DNA of 64,000 bases from Plasmodium relictum (lineage: Eukaryota; Apicomplexa; Aconoidasida; Haemosporida; Plasmodiidae): the NCBI RefSeq assembly GCF_900005765.1, contig NC_041686.1, positions 1 to 64,000 on the forward strand. Reading direction: 5' to 3'. The notes under the pieces were generated by a model. That model was not told the origin of the DNA. It was given only the letters and a program-made list of their open reading frames with translations, and ran no database searches. A program made the translations under genes and the position numbers. Shown here one piece after another: positions 33,511 to 44,871 of the stretch; position 1 is the first letter of the stretch; each line of letters opens with the position of its first letter.

Positions 33511-36500
33511 ATGGAAAATTCAATTAGACATTCTATAGACATAAAATCAGAAGATTTTGTTGTTATAATTGCTCTTCAGAATTTACAAACATTTATTATG
33601 ATAGGATATACAGCAGTGAATAAAGTTCATTTAAGTTTTGATTTTTCATATTTATGGGCATTATGTGTTGGAACATTATTATTCATATATTCATTAATTA
33701 GCTTTGTTATAATTAGAACTTTTGTATTTTCAAAAATAGATATAGGAAAATATATATTAGAACTATTATTTATTGCTAGTATAATTGCTACATGCTCCTT
33801 ATCTATAATAATTGATTCTTTTAAAATAGCAAATATGCAATTATTATTTTTCTCATTTGCTTTAACTGGATATGCATATTATAATTTAATAACCTTAATT
33901 TTTATTAGTATGTCATTAGGAATTTTAATCCAGTATAATATAAACGTAGAAGGATTCACTTCAAATATAAATTCAATATTTTTTATAGATTTACTATCAT
34001 ATATTTTACAAATAATTGGTGGAAATATTTTATATTTCCGTATGTATGAATTATGCCATCTTATAGTATTATCTAAGAAAAACCCATGTAAATATGTAGT
34101 TGCTTCAAAAGAGGTAAAGCATTTAGAAAAACAAATTTTTACATCTTTGCTTAATTCCTATATGTGTTTTAAATCAAAAACATACTCAGATTTAGCTTAT
34201 AACAATGATTTATTTAATAAAGATAACTCCATTCTTGATAGTGATATGAAAGCAAACTCTATATCTCAAGAAAAATCGAATACTAATCAAAATTTTCATT
34301 TTGATAATGATGACAATAATAATAGTAAAAATTATAATATTAATAAAAATAAGAATTCTTATTTTAAGAAATTAAAGACTTCAAATACAATATCTCTTTC
34401 TCACAACTCTAATTATAATACAAAAGCTCTTGGTATAATCAAAAAATTCTCACATAAAAAACTACAAAATAATAAAAGTAATAATAAAGAATATATTAAA
34501 AAAAATTCTACATATTCAGATAATATGAAAAATCAAAACATATTAGAGAAAACCTCCGTAGAGTTTCAGAACTCAAGAAAAGTTGATGAGCCACTTCATA
34601 TAAATAATAAAAATGAAAAAGCAGAAAAAAAGAAGGAACTAAAAAAATCAGGAATAATAATAGACAGTGCAAACAAATTATTTATGATAGAAGATACACA
34701 TAAGGAGGAAATTTTTAATGATGATAATTATAGCAGTTCAAAATCAGAAAAAAGAAAAAATGGAGATCATGGACCTATTATAACAATTAAATGCAGTGAA
34801 GAGGATGAAAACATAAAAAAAGATAATATCTCACTGGAAAAAAAAATGAATTCTGATTTTATAATTAATATTTCAAGTAATAAAAACGATATTCAGAAAT
34901 ATTACATGGAAAATAATAAGAAAAGGAAAGGAAACATAAGCATTAGCAATCAGCTCACACTCAAAAATGATTGTAGAAGGAATTTTAATACAAGTTATTC
35001 TAATAACATAAATCATAATAAAAAAAAAAAAATAAATTATTCTAACGGTAATAAGCACATTGAAGATAGTTCATATATATATAATAAAAATAATATACAC
35101 GGGAATAACCTATGTCAGAGTAATAATGATTTTCATTTTCATTCTAACACAAATTATATCTCAGAAAAATCAATTAAAAAAAATAATAATAATCAGAAAT
35201 TAAATAAGAACAAAACTAAAAAAAATTCTGAAATGACCGTAAACTATTCAAATGAAATCCTAAATGATAGAAATAAGGAAAATAACATACAAAAGGAAAA
35301 TGATCATTTGTCTATGTCAAAAGAAAAGAGAAAAATAAATTATTTAAAAAAAGATATTATGCATACTAAATATGATCATTTTTTGTATTTTTTCGTCAGA
35401 AAATATAAGGAAAGAGTGGACAGTAAAAATTTAAAAAAAAAAAAAATAGGTATAGAAGAAATAGATAAAGATACTTATGAATATAATGAATTAATATGTA
35501 ATAACAATTTAAAAAAAAAAAAAAAAAGAAAAAAAGAAAAAGGAATACAAAATGAAAATATTAAAGGAAAGAAATATAAAAGTGAAATAGAAAATAATCA
35601 TTATAAAAAAAGTGACATTGAACAATATGATAACAGTGAAGATCACATTTATAAATGCGATAATAATAAATATTCTATCTATGAAAATTATAATAATAAC
35701 TACAATATTGACAAAAATAATATTGATAATAAAATAATATATAAAAAATGTGAAAGCATTGAATTCTTAGCAAATGAAAATAAAATGGATGAATCTCAGG
35801 ATAATCTAAAGTTAGAAAATAAATTAATATATAAAAACTTGTTTTTATCAGAAAGTAATGAAATGAATGAGAATAATAACGATATACTACTAAAATACGA
35901 AAAAAAAACTTTAAATAAAAATGTTTTATTTCGTAAATCTAAAAGCTCTTTATATATAAGTAACGACAGTGAAAATAACTCAAATAATTGTATTTTAAAT
36001 AATAATAATAGATCTAGAATATTTTTAACGAACTTTTCGCATAAAATATCAAATAAAGAAGTAAAAAGCGCAAGTAATAGCAATTCTAACTATAAATATG
36101 ATAAGAAAAGCGTTAGCAATCAGAAGCATGAAATAATGGATAAAATCATAGAACTAGATATTAGTAACCAAACAAAAAAAAGTAAAAAAAAAAGTAAAAA
36201 AAAAGATTTATCCTTATCAAAAAAAAAAATTTATTTTACATCAAAAAAAAGAAAAAGATATAAATTATTTTTTTTTGATAATCCCAAATTGAAAATCTTA
36301 TTTATGTCCCTACCAAGATGTTTTAAAAATATATATGATTCAACAAAAAGAGTTTTTGTTGATTTAAAAAAAAAAAAAATATTGATGCAAAATGCTACGT
36401 GGAAGAATAAAAGTTTAATACCAGAGAGAGATCCATTAGGTTTATTTAAAAATACCAAGTTAGAAAACTGGTACATAACGTGGATGAATGAATTTAATAA

Positions 36501-37155
36501 AAATATTATTTTTAAAACATATTATATATATACATATTTAATAATATATATAATAACATTAGATTTACTTACCTCATATAAATTATATTATACTAATGTA
36601 GCAAATAGTACATTATTGCATCAAAATTATTTAAGTTATTCATTTCTTAAAACTATATTTAATGCCTTTATATATATTTTTTTTTTCTCATTATTTAAAA
36701 ATAAAAAAAAAAATGATTACGATGTCAGAAAGTATTATATTTCAGCACTATTGTTATGCCTCGTAAAATTAATTATATGTTCAATTGATATTTTTTTAGC
36801 GATTAGTTCATTAGATTATTTCAGAAGCCCATACTTTGTTTATATATATATTCATATGCTAATTATTCAAACATCAATATTATTAATAGTTCGATATCCA
36901 ACACAGTATTTACTATTTTTTATATATATCATTTGCTTTTCTTCAATTTATTGGTCTTTCTCAACTCAGAAATCATTTATGGAATTTCTCTTTATTATTG
37001 CTTGTGTATTATTTACTATAATATATTCTTATATTTTATGTTCAAGAACACTTGAAATTAACAGAAGAATACTATTTTCTAAATATGAGCTCCCATATTT
37101 ATTGTATTTAAAAGAAATTGTTTACTGTTTAAATAAAAATAAAGGTTATATGTAA
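33511..37155 (+). CDS. Polytopic membrane protein with two membrane blocks split by a long disordered region
   Basis: This is a single-exon protein of 1214 aa. About six hydrophobic helices lie in residues 17-190. A very long Asn/Lys/Ser-rich cytosolic-type region follows (about 230-990). After a short amphipathic stretch with the conserved-looking LIPERDPLGLF, a second block of about six helices occupies roughly 1005-1185. It ends in RTLEINRRILFSKYELPYL and a short tail. Two six-helix cassettes joined by a large loop recall class III adenylyl cyclases and ABC-type or transporter duplications. However, no cyclase catalytic domain, ATP-binding motif or transporter signature is visible. It is probably a Plasmodium-conserved membrane protein of unknown function; location is unknown. 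Confidence 0.85.
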   Translation: MENSIRHSIDIKSEDFVVIIALQNLQTFIMIGYTAVNKVHLSFDFSYLWALCVGTLLFIYSLISFVIIRTFVFSKIDIGKYILELLFIASIIATCSLSIIIDSFKIANMQLLFFSFALTGYAYYNLITLIFISMSLGILIQYNINVEGFTSNINSIFFIDLLSYILQIIGGNILYFRMYELCHLIVLSKKNPCKYVVASKEVKHLEKQIFTSLLNSYMCFKSKTYSDLAYNNDLFNKDNSILDSDMKANSISQEKSNTNQNFHFDNDDNNNSKNYNINKNKNSYFKKLKTSNTISLSHNSNYNTKALGIIKKFSHKKLQNNKSNNKEYIKKNSTYSDNMKNQNILEKTSVEFQNSRKVDEPLHINNKNEKAEKKKELKKSGIIIDSANKLFMIEDTHKEEIFNDDNYSSSKSEKRKNGDHGPIITIKCSEEDENIKKDNISLEKKMNSDFIINISSNKNDIQKYYMENNKKRKGNISISNQLTLKNDCRRNFNTSYSNNINHNKKKKINYSNGNKHIEDSSYIYNKNNIHGNNLCQSNNDFHFHSNTNYISEKSIKKNNNNQKLNKNKTKKNSEMTVNYSNEILNDRNKENNIQKENDHLSMSKEKRKINYLKKDIMHTKYDHFLYFFVRKYKERVDSKNLKKKKIGIEEIDKDTYEYNELICNNNLKKKKKRKKEKGIQNENIKGKKYKSEIENNHYKKSDIEQYDNSEDHIYKCDNNKYSIYENYNNNYNIDKNNIDNKIIYKKCESIEFLANENKMDESQDNLKLENKLIYKNLFLSESNEMNENNNDILLKYEKKTLNKNVLFRKSKSSLYISNDSENNSNNCILNNNNRSRIFLTNFSHKISNKEVKSASNSNSNYKYDKKSVSNQKHEIMDKIIELDISNQTKKSKKKSKKKDLSLSKKKIYFTSKKRKRYKLFFFDNPKLKILFMSLPRCFKNIYDSTKRVFVDLKKKKILMQNATWKNKSLIPERDPLGLFKNTKLENWYITWMNEFNKNIIFKTYYIYTYLIIYIITLDLLTSYKLYYTNVANSTLLHQNYLSYSFLKTIFNAFIYIFFFSLFKNKKKNDYDVRKYYISALLLCLVKLIICSIDIFLAISSLDYFRSPYFVYIYIHMLIIQTSILLIVRYPTQYLLFFIYIICFSSIYWSFSTQKSFMEFLFIIACVLFTIIYSYILCSRTLEINRRILFSKYELPYLLYLKEIVYCLNKNKGYM

Positions 37156-38442
37156 TAAGTCCTTAAATATTTTCTTATAGAAGTTTATTTTTCTTTTAAA
37201 AAAATTTTAAATCTTTAAAAAGGAATTATATTCTACAATTTGTTTTAGTTATTTTTTGGTAATTTTCTATTTTAAATATTTTCCTAAATTTCAATATTAA
37301 AATTACTAAGATATTTCTGATTTATTTTTTTTTTTTTTTCTTTAAAAAGTTTTTTAATTTTTAATCATTTGAATAATAATTTTTTTTATTTTTCTTTTAT
37401 TTTATTTATTTTAAAAGCTTTAAAATTTTTTTTTAATTACCAAAATTTTATTTATTTTTAATATTTTAATTCATTATCTTAAATACAAATATATTAAACA
37501 CAATGATTATTTGCTAATTTATTTATTTTTTATATAGAAGATTTTTTAAAATAATATAATACATTGATACATAATAAATACCCCATATTAAATATATTTA
37601 TTATAAAACTTAAAATTGAAATTATTTGATTTATATTTTTTAATTTTAATTTTTTTTCCTATATAATGAAGACTATACTATATATTTTATGTAATACTTC
37701 TTTTTCTCTTTTAAATTTTTTATTAAAATCAAATATTTTAAATTATATAATTTTTTCTTTAATTTTTCCTATAAGTAATTAGGCATAATAATAAAGGATT
37801 TAATAAAAAAATTGTATATAATACTAAATGTATTTGTTCTTTTTTTAATAGCTTTTTCTTCTATACCTTAAAATTTTTAATTACTACTAAAAAAAAATAT
37901 ACAATATAATTTTTAAAAAATTTGGCGATGCAGAAATGTTTATTATTTTTATATAAACAAAAATATAAAAAAAATTATTTTTTCTAAAAGTAAAATATAA
38001 ATGCATATATGTACACATTAATTCTATATTTTTATTTTTATAATTTAATTAAACATAAATATTTATTTTTTTTTTTTCATATACGATATTTAAATAATAT
38101 TAAACTTAAAAATTTTGCTATTTTCTTATTTTTTTTTTTTTATTATTTAAAAATTTAAAATTAAAGATTAATTTTTTAATATCTGTATTGTATTTATATT
38201 CATGTAATAAAAAAAAATTTGTAACTTTTGTTAAGATATATATATATATATATATATAAATTATATTCTTTATTACTATTTCTATATATATATAATTATT
38301 AAAGTCAATAAATCATTTATCAAAATATATACATGTATATTTAAATTATGTAGTTTATAAAATTTTCATTATTAGGTAGTATTTCTTTAAAAAAAAATTA
38401 TAGAATTATCATTCATTTTTTTTTTTTTAAATTTTGGACAAA
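37156..38442. other. Intergenic region
   Basis: AT-rich, T-rich on the plus strand near 37320-37440, with a short (TA)n near 38237-38260. No gene was seen. It serves as promoter or 5' UTR of the small mitochondrial-type gene at 38443. Confidence 0.6.
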
Positions 38443-38541
38443 ATGATATTAGTAAGAATAAAAAATATTGAAAAATTAGTTTATCTAAAATAAAAAAAAA
38501 AAAAAAGGAATTAAGAAAAAATTAAGAATATTAAGAATAAG

Positions 38542-38590
<49 letters not shown>

Positions 38591-39458
38591 ATAAATAAAG
38601 GAATAATAGTTGCATAAATAAAATGAATCATTAAAAATATATATAATAAATAAATAATTTTATAATGAATATATATACTAAAAGTTAAAATATTCTTTAG
38701 AAAAATATGTGTATATTACTATAATGATTAATAAATTTTATATTTTATTTACTTTTAAATATAAATTTCAAATAAATTATTTTCTTTTTAAATTTTAAAT
38801 AGAGAAAAAGTTCTATACGTTTCTTTTCAAGTGAATTTAAATCTCTTCCTAAACCGGTTTACAAGAAACAAAAATTCAATTCATATCATTATTTATAGAT
38901 AAATTCACATTACTTTTTTATTTCATTTTTTTTTATTTACATATATTTTTTATTTAAATTTTTCTATATGTTTCCTCTTTTTACTTTATCTTGCCTCCTT
39001 TTATTTAGCCTGCAGGAACAGGCGTAGTGTTTCATGGGAATATGCAACAAGTTAAATATGCAATTGATTTTTCAAGTTACATTTTGATAGTTTTTTCTGG
39101 ATTTATGGGAGCAATTTCAGGAAATTTTTTTTATAAAAAATTTATTTTAAGAAAAAATCCGCCAAATGTAATATTAGACATAAATTTTTTATAAAATAAA
39201 TTATTCCTAATATATAATTCATTCTAATCGTTTTTTTTATAAAGTTTGAAATACTTTATTTTATATGTTCTACATAAATTTTTTTTATTTTTTTATTATA
39301 TTTTTTTGCTTTAATATTTTCATTATATTTTATTTATATTCATTTTATATTATATATATATAAAATGAATATATATATATTTTTTTTTATATTAGCCTTT
39401 GAGAGATCCACTTGATTTGCCACCAGAAAAACATCCACATACTCCAGAAGATGATTAA
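38443..39458 (+). CDS. Small single-span membrane protein, probably mitochondrial, 4 exons
   Basis: My model has exons 38443-38451 (only three codons), 38803-38856, 39009-39167 and 39396-39458. All boundaries are GT-AG with phase 0. The protein is 94 aa. It begins MILRKSSIRFFSSEFKSL, a basic, Ser/Phe-rich, amphipathic start typical of a mitochondrial presequence. A segment PAGTGVVFHGNMQQVKYAID follows, then one membrane helix (FSSYILIVFSGFMGAISGNFF), a basic flank KKFILRK, and a Pro/Asp-rich tail ending HPHTPEDD. This is the layout of a small subunit of an inner-membrane respiratory or ATP-synthase complex, but no family was recognised and the role is inferred. The three-codon first exon is the weakest part, supported by a good GTAAGA donor. 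Confidence 0.75.
38545..38588. repeat. (TA)n microsatellite in intron 1 of the 94-aa gene
   Basis: An uninterrupted TA dinucleotide run of about 40 bp lying within the first intron of the small mitochondrial-type gene. Confidence 0.9.
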
Positions 39459-41301
39459 AAAGAAAGGAAAACTTTTTATTATGAAGAAAATATTAGAATA
39501 ATTTTGTAAAATAAAAGTTACTTTTTTAATAAAATATATAAATATTATTATTTATAATTTAAAAGAATAGAAATGAAGATTTTCGTTTTTGTTTATAAAA
39601 TACAAATATGAAAAGAATAAAAAAAAAGAAAAATGTTTTCTTATTTTTATTCTTTTAATAGTATATCACTCATGGATATATATAAATTTATCAATTATAA
39701 ATTTGTTTTATTATTAAAGAATTAATATTCGATTAAGAATATGAAAAAACTAAAAGTGTATAATAAAGAGTTAAAAAATAATTTTTATAAATTTATATAT
39801 TAATTGTACCAATTCTTTTAGTATATTATATATACCTATATATATATATATATATATTGCTATCATAATATTAAAAGTATTTTTATGTATTAACTGATAA
39901 ATGAAAATAATTTTACATAAATCAATACAATTTTTATTTTTTTGTAAAATTAAATGAAAATAGCTTTAATATTAAAATAATAAAATATTTATGTATGATT
40001 TAAGCGATATAAAGAGAATGCTTTGGAAAATATTTAGAAGGTTAGAAAAATTATAGTTTGATATGAAAATGAAATTAAATTTATATTTTTTTTAAATTCC
40101 TTTTATATATTTTAATTTTATTTTTTTTTATTACATTAAATTAAAAACATTAACAAATAATTTATATTTTTTATATCACATTAATTTCATTAATGAAACG
40201 AATTTTTATTTATCTATTTATTTTATTTTACTTATTTATCTTTTAAATTTATTTTTTACATTTTTTTTTTTATAAAAGGTAAATATATATGTTTTTTGGT
40301 ATGTAAATATGTTTTGTAACAATTGTAAAAATATGATGATACAATAATATATAATTTTAATATGAAACAAAAAAATGATAGAAATATAGGATAAAAAAAA
40401 CTAAAATTAAAAAAAAGCCCTTAACAATTTTTTTTTTTTTTAGTTTGTAGTGAATAAATATATAAAATCCTCGTAAAAAATATTTCAAGAAAAATAGTAT
40501 ATCCTATAATGTTTTTAAAATATATTTAAATAAATCCTTACGATGAATATATATATTATTAATTTGTCTCTTCAGTAAGAATACAGTCATTTTCTATTAG
40601 AAATATATAGGAATATTTTAATCATTTAATTTTTTGATAAGTTTTGGAATATTGTTTATTACTCTTATTTAATACTTTTTTTATTTATCATCTCAACAGG
40701 TATGTCCTCTTTTTTTTTTCTTATTTTTCTATTTTGTTATTTTATAATATATTTTAATATATTTTACAACACTATATCTTTACATAAGTAAATAGCTTCT
40801 ACTCTCAGTTCTTTAAAATTTTTTTTCATTTGATTTTCTTTTAATTTCCTAGTTTTTCAATATTTTTATGTCTATATCTTTCACTGTATGTTTATCCAGT
40901 TTTTCCTTTGTTTTTTTTTTTTTTTTGCAATATTTTTTACTATTAAAATCTTATATAATTTTGTTTTTAAATATTATACTTTATAATAATTAAATAAGGT
41001 TACAGAAATATTTAAGAATAAAATATATTTTTCTAAAGAATGAAGTAAAAGAAAATAAATTAAAAACGAATTATGCTTTTTATATTTGATATATAAATAT
41101 ATTTTATTTTATATTTTTAAATATTCCTCCAAAATTCAAAAAATCTTTTAAATAAATGAAGAATTATATAAAAGTAAAACGAAAAAGTATTAAAAATATA
41201 TCTAAATAAATATTATATATACATATATATATATTTATAACGATGATTGAAATACTATAATATTTTTTTTTTGTTTTTTTTTTAATTTAAATATTTTTGA
41301 A
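39459..41301. other. Intergenic region
   Basis: 1.8 kb of AT-rich sequence with poly(A)/(T) tracts. No coding frame, splice-linked exon or RNA gene was recognised. The last part is the likely promoter of the RbfA gene. Confidence 0.55.
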
Positions 41302-41989
41302 ATGTATTTATCTTTTATTATTTTTTTATTTATACTTTCAAAAATAAACAATACATTAAATATTAAAAAGAAAATGAATGTTTTAAAAACATTTTATTTT
41401 CTTAACACGAACTTACATAAAAAAAAATTATTTTTAACTTACTTAACTAAAAAAGAATCAAGTCGTCATGAAATATATAAAAAAAGATTTGAGAGGCAAC
41501 TAAAAGATGCGTTACAATCAATTTTTTATAAACAAGGTATGAAATTAAATTATAAATATCGTATTGACGAAGATATAATAGAAGGAATAAGTGTTTATAA
41601 AGTTGAATTAAGTAATGATTGTTCTGTTGCTAAAGTTTTTATAGAAATTATGGGGGACTCCATCGATTCTAGACAAGTATAAATTAATTTTAAAAAAATT
41701 AGAATTTAAAAATATATATGTACATTGTTTGTTTATCATTTTTATTTTTTATTTTAAACAAAATTGTATTTTTTTTTTTTTTTTGTAGGGATATATTTGG
41801 ATAAAAAAAAATGCCAAAAGTATCCGCTACAAATTAGCTCAATTAATTAGAAACAGGAAAAGAGTTCCCTTTTTAAATTTTGTTTTAAGTAATTTAAGTG
41901 AGCAGACACAATTATTTTGTGAGATAGAAAATATAAAAGAATATTATGCAGATATATTTAAGGATGATATTAAAAATGAAAAAGAGTAA
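41302..41989 (+). CDS. rbfA: Ribosome-binding factor A, organelle-targeted, 2 exons
   Basis: Exons are 41302-41676 and 41789-41989, phase 0, encoding 191 aa. The RbfA domain lies at about residues 50-175. It starts with RHEIYKKRFERQLKDALQSI, continues through VYKVELSNDCSVAKVFIEIMG, and in exon 2 has RYKLAQLIRNRKRVPFLNFV, matching the bacterial pattern of a KH-like fold ending in (L/I)R..RVPEL.F. RbfA is a 30S assembly factor that aids 16S rRNA 5'-end maturation, so the target is an organelle ribosome. The N-terminus has a hydrophobic signal-like segment (YLSFIIFLFILS) followed by a Lys/Asn-rich stretch, a bipartite leader typical of the apicoplast. An alternative start at the internal Met (MNVLKTFYF) would give a more mitochondrial-looking leader. 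Confidence 0.85.
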
Positions 41990-42046
41990 AAAAATAAATA
42001 AATATGCATCATTAATAATTGTAATATTGTTGTTCCTACTTTAATC

Positions 42047-42083
<37 letters not shown>

Positions 42084-42741
42084 ATTTACAAAGTTTTTTT
42101 TCTTTTTTTTTGTGTATTTTATAAATAACATTTCTTTTTATTTATATTTGTTTAATAATACATACTTATTACTTCATAACTTGAAAAAATCTATAAATCA
42201 TAAAAAAATAATAAATATAAACTTGAATTAACTTTATTATAAATATACGAAAATAAAAAAAAAAATAAAAAAATATTATTTTTAATTTAACATATATATA
42301 AAAAAAAATTATTTTGCAAAAATAAGAATTAATATTGAAGTATAAATAAAAACTGTAGTGAAAGTTATAAGAATTACTATTATTCGCTAGGATATATTTA
42401 CAATAAAAAATGTGCAGAAATTCATAATTTTACAAAATCCTTATATTATGTAAAATTAATAAATCAAAAAATATTTAATGAAAAAAAATTTTTAAACTAT
42501 ATACAATTATTTTTATTGAACAATATATTTAATTTCAAAATGCAAAGATTTTTTTTTTTTTATAAATTTAAAATATTATTAGTAAACTATAAAATATACA
42601 TGAAATAATATATCCAAATAAATAATTATGTTATAACATTTAATTACTTTTCAACACTCTTAAATATTATCTCTTATAATTCTAAATTATTTATAATTGC
42701 TGTTTATCTTGTTTTACTATTATTCTCTTTTATCTTTTTAT
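41990..42741. other. Convergent intergenic region
   Basis: The region lies between the 3' ends of the RbfA gene (plus) and the N-acetyltransferase gene (minus). It contains a TA run near 42050-42080 and poly(A)/(T) tracts. Nothing else was seen. Confidence 0.6.
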
Positions 42742-43200
42742 TTATCTAGCAAAAGTATGCTCCATTAAGTATGCGTTTTCTTTGTCCCCATAGTACATTG
42801 GCTCTATTCCTTTAACTTTATAATTTAATAAATTATAATATAAATTTAATGCTGCATTATTACTTACTCTAACATGTAAACATATATTATCGGCCAAATA
42901 AATATCTTTTAAATGTTGATGTGTTTGGGATATTAAATAATAGGCTAGTTTTAGTTTTCTATAATTTCTTAAGACAGCAACAGAAGTTAAATGCCCTTTT
43001 TTTTCATTATCTTCTTCTAGCTTTCCTAATGAATATCCACAAACCTTTCCTTTACTATCTTCAGCTATGTGACTTAAATAAGGCCATGATAAAGCATGAT
43101 AAAAATAATATCTTAAATTATAATTTTCTGGTAAATTTACACTATTGCATTCTTGCATTGATAACAAATCATAAACATTACATTTTCTTATTGATAACAT
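42742..43200 (-). CDS. NAA10: N-terminal acetyltransferase A catalytic subunit (NAA10/ARD1-like)
   Basis: This is a single-exon protein of 152 aa. Blocks match human NAA10 strongly and in order: DLLSMQECNSVNLPENYNLR with YYFYHALSWPYLSHIAED, then GYSLGKLEED, then GHLTSVAVLRNYRKLKLA, then LHVRVSNNAALNLYYN and YYGDKENAYLM. NatA acetylates N-terminal Ser, Ala and Thr residues of nascent proteins at the ribosome, with NAA15 as anchor. The protein lacks the disordered C-terminal tail of animal NAA10, as small-genome homologues often do. The acetyl-CoA-binding loop, R-x-x-G-x-A in GNAT enzymes (RRLGLA in human), reads RKLKLA here, so the usually invariant Gly is Lys. The start codon at 43200 gives an N-terminus aligned with human NAA10. 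Confidence 0.93.
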   Translation of the reverse strand: MLSIRKCNVYDLLSMQECNSVNLPENYNLRYYFYHALSWPYLSHIAEDSKGKVCGYSLGKLEEDNEKKGHLTSVAVLRNYRKLKLAYYLISQTHQHLKDIYLADNICLHVRVSNNAALNLYYNLLNYKVKGIEPMYYGDKENAYLMEHTFAR

Positions 43201-43674
43201 TTTTTTTTTTAATCTATATAAAAATATACCTTCTAAAAACTAAACACTCTTTTTTATTTCTATCTTTTTCTCCTACTTCTATTTCACTTTCTCCCTCTAT
43301 ATATATATATTGAAAATAGAAACTTTGTCTTAAATTTAATAATGCTTATTTTAAAATATATACATATATATATATAATTTCATACCCAGTTTTATTTTTT
43401 TTTTTTTAAATGAAGAAACAAAATATTCTTAGGTATGAAACATTATATTCTTTTAAAATAAATAAAATTGATATTTAATTTTCTTATTTTTAACAATAAA
43501 TTTTATTTCTTAATAAATAATAATTTATTAAAACAAATTATTTATATACAAAATAAAATTTTTAGTAGTTTTTCAACATACTATTTTTTTTTTTTTTTTG
43601 AAATAATTCATTATTTACATTATTTTCACTTTTTAAAACAATTTCTACTTTTTTTATATAAAAAACATAGACTT

Positions 43675-44571
43675 ATTTATTTATCATCAAACATTTTCTA
43701 TTTTTCATTTTTGTTTAACTTGTATAATATTCATGATTTTTTTAATTCTTTTATCCCTTAATATTTTTTTTAATTCTATAATTTTTTTTTTTTATTTCTT
43801 ATACATATTTTTAAATTTATATGTATATTTTTTTTTTTTTTTTATCTTTTATCCAATAATAATACTTTTAGAGATTCTATTTTATTTGATAAATTGACAA
43901 TTCTTTAACAAAAAGTTACCAAAAAAATTAATAATATTTTATAAAAGATAAACTTTAAATATATATCTAACAAAAAATATAGAAATATGTATTGGTAACT
44001 ATTATAATAAAAAAAGAAAAAAAAAGGGAAAATAAGAATTAAAATATAAATTCTGAAATTATAAAATTAATTTTTCAATTAATATAAATAATAATTAGGT
44101 AATTCTTAACCATGAAATTATATATCTATGTTAGATACAAAACATTTAATACTCATAATATTCAATAATTTATAAATAGAAAAGATTTATTACTTATATT
44201 TAAAAACTATTTATATAAATATCATATAATTTTTGCCTTCATAATCATATAAAAAGTGCAGTTTTATCAAAATATACTTAAAATTTAAAAAAATACTTTT
44301 ATCTATAATCTTCAATTAATTTTTTTCTTTTTTTTTAGGTATATATCTTTTTCTAAATAAAAGATATATATATAAAAAAGAAAAATAGGAAAAAAGAAAA
44401 AAAAATTACAAAAACTTTGGCTAAACTCCAAACAAACAAAGAAAAAAGCACAATAATATAGTAAATATATAAAATAAATAAATAGAATAAATAAATGATA
44501 CAAAAGAATTAATCAATTAAATAAATAAAACAGGATGTAAAATGGAAAAAAATAATACATATGACAAAAGA
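43675..44571 (+). repeat. Copy A of 897-bp direct duplication flanking the gap
   Basis: The segment corresponds base for base, as far as I can compare by eye, with 44872-45768 at a constant offset of 1197. It ends exactly where the N run begins. Perfect identity over noncoding, homopolymer-rich sequence is unlikely for an old duplication. Confidence 0.93.
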
Positions 44572-44871
44572 NNNNNNNNNNNNNNNNNNNNNNNNNNNNN
44601 NNNNNNNNNNNNNNNNNNNNNNNNNNNNNNNNNNNNNNNNNNNNNNNNNNNNNNNNNNNNNNNNNNNNNNNNNNNNNNNNNNNNNNNNNNNNNNNNNNNN
44701 NNNNNNNNNNNNNNNNNNNNNNNNNNNNNNNNNNNNNNNNNNNNNNNNNNNNNNNNNNNNNNNNNNNNNNNNNNNNNNNNNNNNNNNNNNNNNNNNNNNN
44801 NNNNNNNNNNNNNNNNNNNNNNNNNNNNNNNNNNNNNNNNNNNNNNNNNNNNNNNNNNNNNNNNNNNNNNN
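44572..44871. other. Assembly gap (300 N)
   Basis: A run of 300 undetermined bases, a round number that points to a placeholder or estimated gap size. Confidence 0.99.
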
